Shown piece after piece: positions 61,724 to 64,000 of a stretch of 64,000 nt of DNA. This DNA is from Alphaproteobacteria bacterium (lineage in GTDB: Bacteria; Pseudomonadota; Alphaproteobacteria; Rhodobacterales; Rhodobacteraceae). Both the position numbers and the translations under genes were made by a program. Numbering within the stretch: position 1 is the stretch's first letter; every line of letters starts with the position of its first letter. Where the stretch lies: assembly GCA_030425925.1 (NCBI GenBank), contig JAUHZO010000004.1, positions 124,001 through 188,000 on the forward strand, in the 5' to 3' direction. The notes beneath the pieces are model-generated. The model worked only from the letters and a program-made list of their open reading frames with translations. It was not told the origin of the DNA and searched no databases.

Positions 61724-62812
61724 TCAGCCCATTGCACCGACGATGACGCCCGCCATGCCCTCGTAGCCGGACGCCCGGGCCCGCGCGTAGGCACCTTGCG
61801 ACAAAGCCTGCCAATGCTCCGGCTCGTTGGTCAACCGGTCGATGGCGCTGGCAAGCGCGGACACATCGTCGGGTGCCACCAGATGACCGCTGACCCCCTC
61901 GGCGATGGCATCCTCATTGCCGCAGCCAAGGCAGCCTATGGCTGGCGTGCCATGCAGGTTTGCCTCGAGGTGCACCAGCCCAAAGCCTTCGAAGCCGGAA
62001 GTTGCGGGTTGCGAGGGCAGGGCAAAGACCCGGGCAGAGGCATAGGCGTCCTCGCGTTCTTGCTCGGAAACCATGCCGGTCAGCGTGACCTTCTCAGTCA
62101 GACCCAGCGCGTCGATACGCGCGCGGACCGCCCTGACAAAGGGGCTTTGTTCCTTGCATTCGCCCATGATTGTCAGGTCCGGACGCCGCGCCTCGGGGAT
62201 GCGGGCGAGTGCTTCGACAAGCTTGTCGGCCCCTTTGCGGGGCTTCATCGCGGCAACGGAGACAACCTTGTGTGCGCGCAGCTCGAAAGAACGGCTGGGG
62301 AGATCGCGAAACGGCACGCCGGGGTTGGCCACATGCAAACGCGGGACTGAGGCGGGCAAGGATTGGCGCAGGCGATCGGCAGTATAGCGGCTGACCGGAA
62401 ACAAGGCGCGCGCCTTGCGGGCCGCGTGCCAAAGCACGAGACGTTCGAACGGGTTGGCGGGGTCAACCGCATAGGTGCCGTGCAGGACGGCCCCAACGGG
62501 TGCCCTCGTGACCAGACGAAGCGCCATCGCCAAAGCCAGCGTGGTTTCATCGGTGGCAAGTATCCGCAATGCGCCCGGGGCGCACTTGTCGTGCAGCAAA
62601 GCCTGCAACGCTTTGGTATCTCGCCTCAGTGCCTTGAGTTTGCCGCGCCCGAAACAGGCGCTGGTCAGATGCACCGGTCCGTGATCCGAGGCGCAATGCG
62701 TCACGGTGCCCTCGGTCGAGATTGCCGCAGCAAGGTGATGTGAGACCGCCGCCCAACCTCCTCCGTTGGGGTCTGAGCCCTTGGAGAGAACCAGCCAATG
62801 CGGCGTGCTCAC
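61724..62812 (-). CDS. Glycosyltransferase family 4 protein
   Basis: 362 aa, GT-B fold. The N-terminal GGGWAAVSHHLA is the acceptor-side glycine loop, and FALPSQPATSGFEGFGLVHLEANLHGTPAIG includes the conserved donor-binding E-x7-E (EGFGLVHLE). Transfers a hexose from a nucleotide sugar to a lipid or polysaccharide. GTG start overlapping the purK stop by four bases; an odd partner for purine genes, and convergent with phnM. Confidence 0.85.
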   Translation of the reverse strand: MSTPHWLVLSKGSDPNGGGWAAVSHHLAAAISTEGTVTHCASDHGPVHLTSACFGRGKLKALRRDTKALQALLHDKCAPGALRILATDETTLALAMALRLVTRAPVGAVLHGTYAVDPANPFERLVLWHAARKARALFPVSRYTADRLRQSLPASVPRLHVANPGVPFRDLPSRSFELRAHKVVSVAAMKPRKGADKLVEALARIPEARRPDLTIMGECKEQSPFVRAVRARIDALGLTEKVTLTGMVSEQEREDAYASARVFALPSQPATSGFEGFGLVHLEANLHGTPAIGCLGCGNEDAIAEGVSGHLVAPDDVSALASAIDRLTNEPEHWQALSQGAYARARASGYEGMAGVIVGAMG

Positions 62813-63879
62813 TTGCTTGTTCCGATTCGGTTCACATGGCCCATCTTGCGACCCGGCTTCACCTCGGCCTTGCCGTACAGGTGCAGCGCCGCCTGCGGGT
62901 CGGCCCGCAGCGCGGGCAGGCGGTCCATGTCATCGCCGATGAGGTTCTCCATCACCACGTCGGCATGGCGTGCGCCGTCGCCCAGGGGCCAGCCCGCAAC
63001 CGCGCGGACATGCTGTTCGAACTGGTCGATCAGGCAGCCGTTCTGTGTCCAGTGCCCCGAATTGTGCACCCGCGGCGCGATCTCGTTCACGATCAGACCG
63101 CCGCGCGTCACGAACAGCTCCACCCCCAGCACGCCGACATAGTCGAGCGCGTTCAGGATCCGCCCCGCCAGCAGCACCGCGTCGGTGCGCTGCGCCGCGC
63201 TCAGCGTGGCGGGTACGGTGGTGCGGCGCAGGATGCCGTCTTGATGGAGGTTCTCCCCGGGATCATAGGCGGCCACCGCCCCGTCAAGCCCGCGCGCGGC
63301 GATCACCGACACCTCGCGCTCGAACGCGACAAAGCCTTCGAGGATCGCGGGCGCCCTCTGCATGGTTTCCAGCGCACTGTCCGCGTCCCCGGGTTCCGTC
63401 AGCCGCGCCTGCCCCTTGCCGTCATAGCCCAGGCGGCGAGTTTTCAGGATCGCGGGGGTGCCGATCTGCGCCAGCGCGTCGCGCAGGCCGGCGGCGTCAT
63501 CGACCGGGGCAAACGGTGCGGTGTGCAGGCCAAGACCGGTGAGAAAGCGCTTTTCCGTCAGCCTGTCCTGGCTGATCCGCAGCGCCTCGCGCCCGGGGCG
63601 GATCGGGCGGACCGCCTCGATCACGTCAAGCGCCGCGGTGGGGATGTTCTCGAATTCATAGGTGACCACGTCCACCGTTTCGGCAAAGCGGCGCAGCGCA
63701 GCCGTGTCGTCATACCCTGCCTGCAGGTGGACATGGGCGACCTGCGCCGCCGGGCAATCACCCGCGGGGTCGAAGATGCAGGTCCTGAAGCCCAGCCGCG
63801 ATGCGGCGACCGAGAGCATCCGCCCCAGCTGCCCGCCACCCAGGATGCCGATGGTGGCCCCGGGGGCCAGCGCGGTCAT
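62809..63879 (-). CDS. purK: N5-carboxyaminoimidazole ribonucleotide synthase
   Basis: 356 aa ATP-grasp enzyme. N-terminal IGILGGGQLGRMLSVAASRL, TYEFENIP and LKTRRLGYDGKGQARL (ATP-binding) and FVTRGGLIVNEIAPRVHNSGH (metal ligands) are all in order, with HWTQNGCLIDQFEQHVRA after. Converts AIR, ATP and bicarbonate to N5-CAIR. ATGA overlaps both with purE upstream and with the glycosyltransferase gene. Confidence 0.96.
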   Translation of the reverse strand: MTALAPGATIGILGGGQLGRMLSVAASRLGFRTCIFDPAGDCPAAQVAHVHLQAGYDDTAALRRFAETVDVVTYEFENIPTAALDVIEAVRPIRPGREALRISQDRLTEKRFLTGLGLHTAPFAPVDDAAGLRDALAQIGTPAILKTRRLGYDGKGQARLTEPGDADSALETMQRAPAILEGFVAFEREVSVIAARGLDGAVAAYDPGENLHQDGILRRTTVPATLSAAQRTDAVLLAGRILNALDYVGVLGVELFVTRGGLIVNEIAPRVHNSGHWTQNGCLIDQFEQHVRAVAGWPLGDGARHADVVMENLIGDDMDRLPALRADPQAALHLYGKAEVKPGRKMGHVNRIGTSK

Positions 63880-64000
63880 GCCTCTTCCCCGCGCTGCGGT
63901 TCTTCGGGAATCGAGGCGCTCAGCGCGGCGCGCCATGCGGCCAGACGTTCGGCAAGGCCCCTGTCCTGCAGGGCAAGGATCTGTGCGGCCATCAGGCCCG
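63876..64000 (-). CDS. purE: N5-carboxyaminoimidazole ribonucleotide mutase, C-terminal part
   Basis: Cut by the right edge; 40 codons visible. MAAQILALQDRGLAERLAAW and the following SASIPEE match the C-terminus of PurE. Its TGA overlaps the purK ATG. The active-site region is outside the window. Confidence 0.88.
   Translation of the reverse strand, partial: GLMAAQILALQDRGLAERLAAWRAALSASIPEEPQRGEEA

Noticed and set aside
1-64000. CRISPR array
   Set aside because: No run of regularly spaced direct repeats was seen; the repeats present are paired palindromes.

Overview
The window is a G+C-rich chromosomal segment from an alphaproteobacterium, almost certainly a member of the Rhodobacterales (Roseobacter/Rhodobacter group). 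The evidence is the F0 ATP synthase operon with separate b and b' subunits followed directly by MipZ, the serC-serA operon behind a leader RNA of the alphaproteobacterial serC type, the DUF6455, DUF1127 and NDUFA9-like proteins, and the ffh / acetyltransferase / chorismate mutase / rpsP arrangement. Gene density is high and ATGA or TGATG overlaps are common. No prophage, transposase or CRISPR array was seen.

Layout. (1) 1-8650: a catabolic island on the minus strand with a GntR regulator, a NitT/TauT-type ABC transporter, an ACMSD-type amidohydrolase, a beta-hydroxyacid dehydrogenase and a TauE exporter. A second dehydrogenase of the same family is cut by the left edge. (2) 8.8-12.1 kb: tRNA-Leu, an NDUFA9-like protein, three tandem four-cysteine DUF6455 genes, an M48 peptidase lipoprotein and a DCC-family protein. 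(3) 12.2-15.6 kb: a uronate/aldarate module (uronate dehydrogenase, SMP-30 lactonase, an HpcH-type aldolase) with what looks like a decayed GntR gene. (4) 15.7-18.7 kb: leader RNA, serC, serA. (5) 18.8-23.8 kb: metallophosphatase, SulP permease, class III aminotransferase, sulfotransferase-like protein. (6) 23.9-34.5 kb: one long minus-strand translation operon, read ffh, seven GNAT acetyltransferases, chorismate mutase, rpsP, a 47-aa membrane protein, rimM, a sulfotransferase-like gene, a membrane protein, trmD, rplS, rpmE. (7) 34.7-39.8 kb: regulators and small enzymes. (8) 40.0-43.7 kb: atpI-B-E-G-F and mipZ. (9) 43.7-51.6 kb: homogentisate/aromatic degradation with a vapBC-type toxin-antitoxin pair inside it. 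(10) 51.8-53.5 kb: a polytopic membrane protein behind two ATTC-N8-GAAT operators. (11) 53.7-64 kb: smc, two secreted collar-domain proteins, Nudix, PhnM, a glycosyltransferase and purK-purE.

Most worth following up: the seven-member acetyltransferase array in the SRP/ribosome operon, one member of which carries an in-frame copy of a dispersed G/C-rich repeat and has lost a conserved glycine; the twin SqrR/BigR-like operators in front of the membrane protein at 51760-52971; the serC leader, which can hide its own Shine-Dalgarno sequence; and two families of palindromic repeats that abut or supply stop codons.
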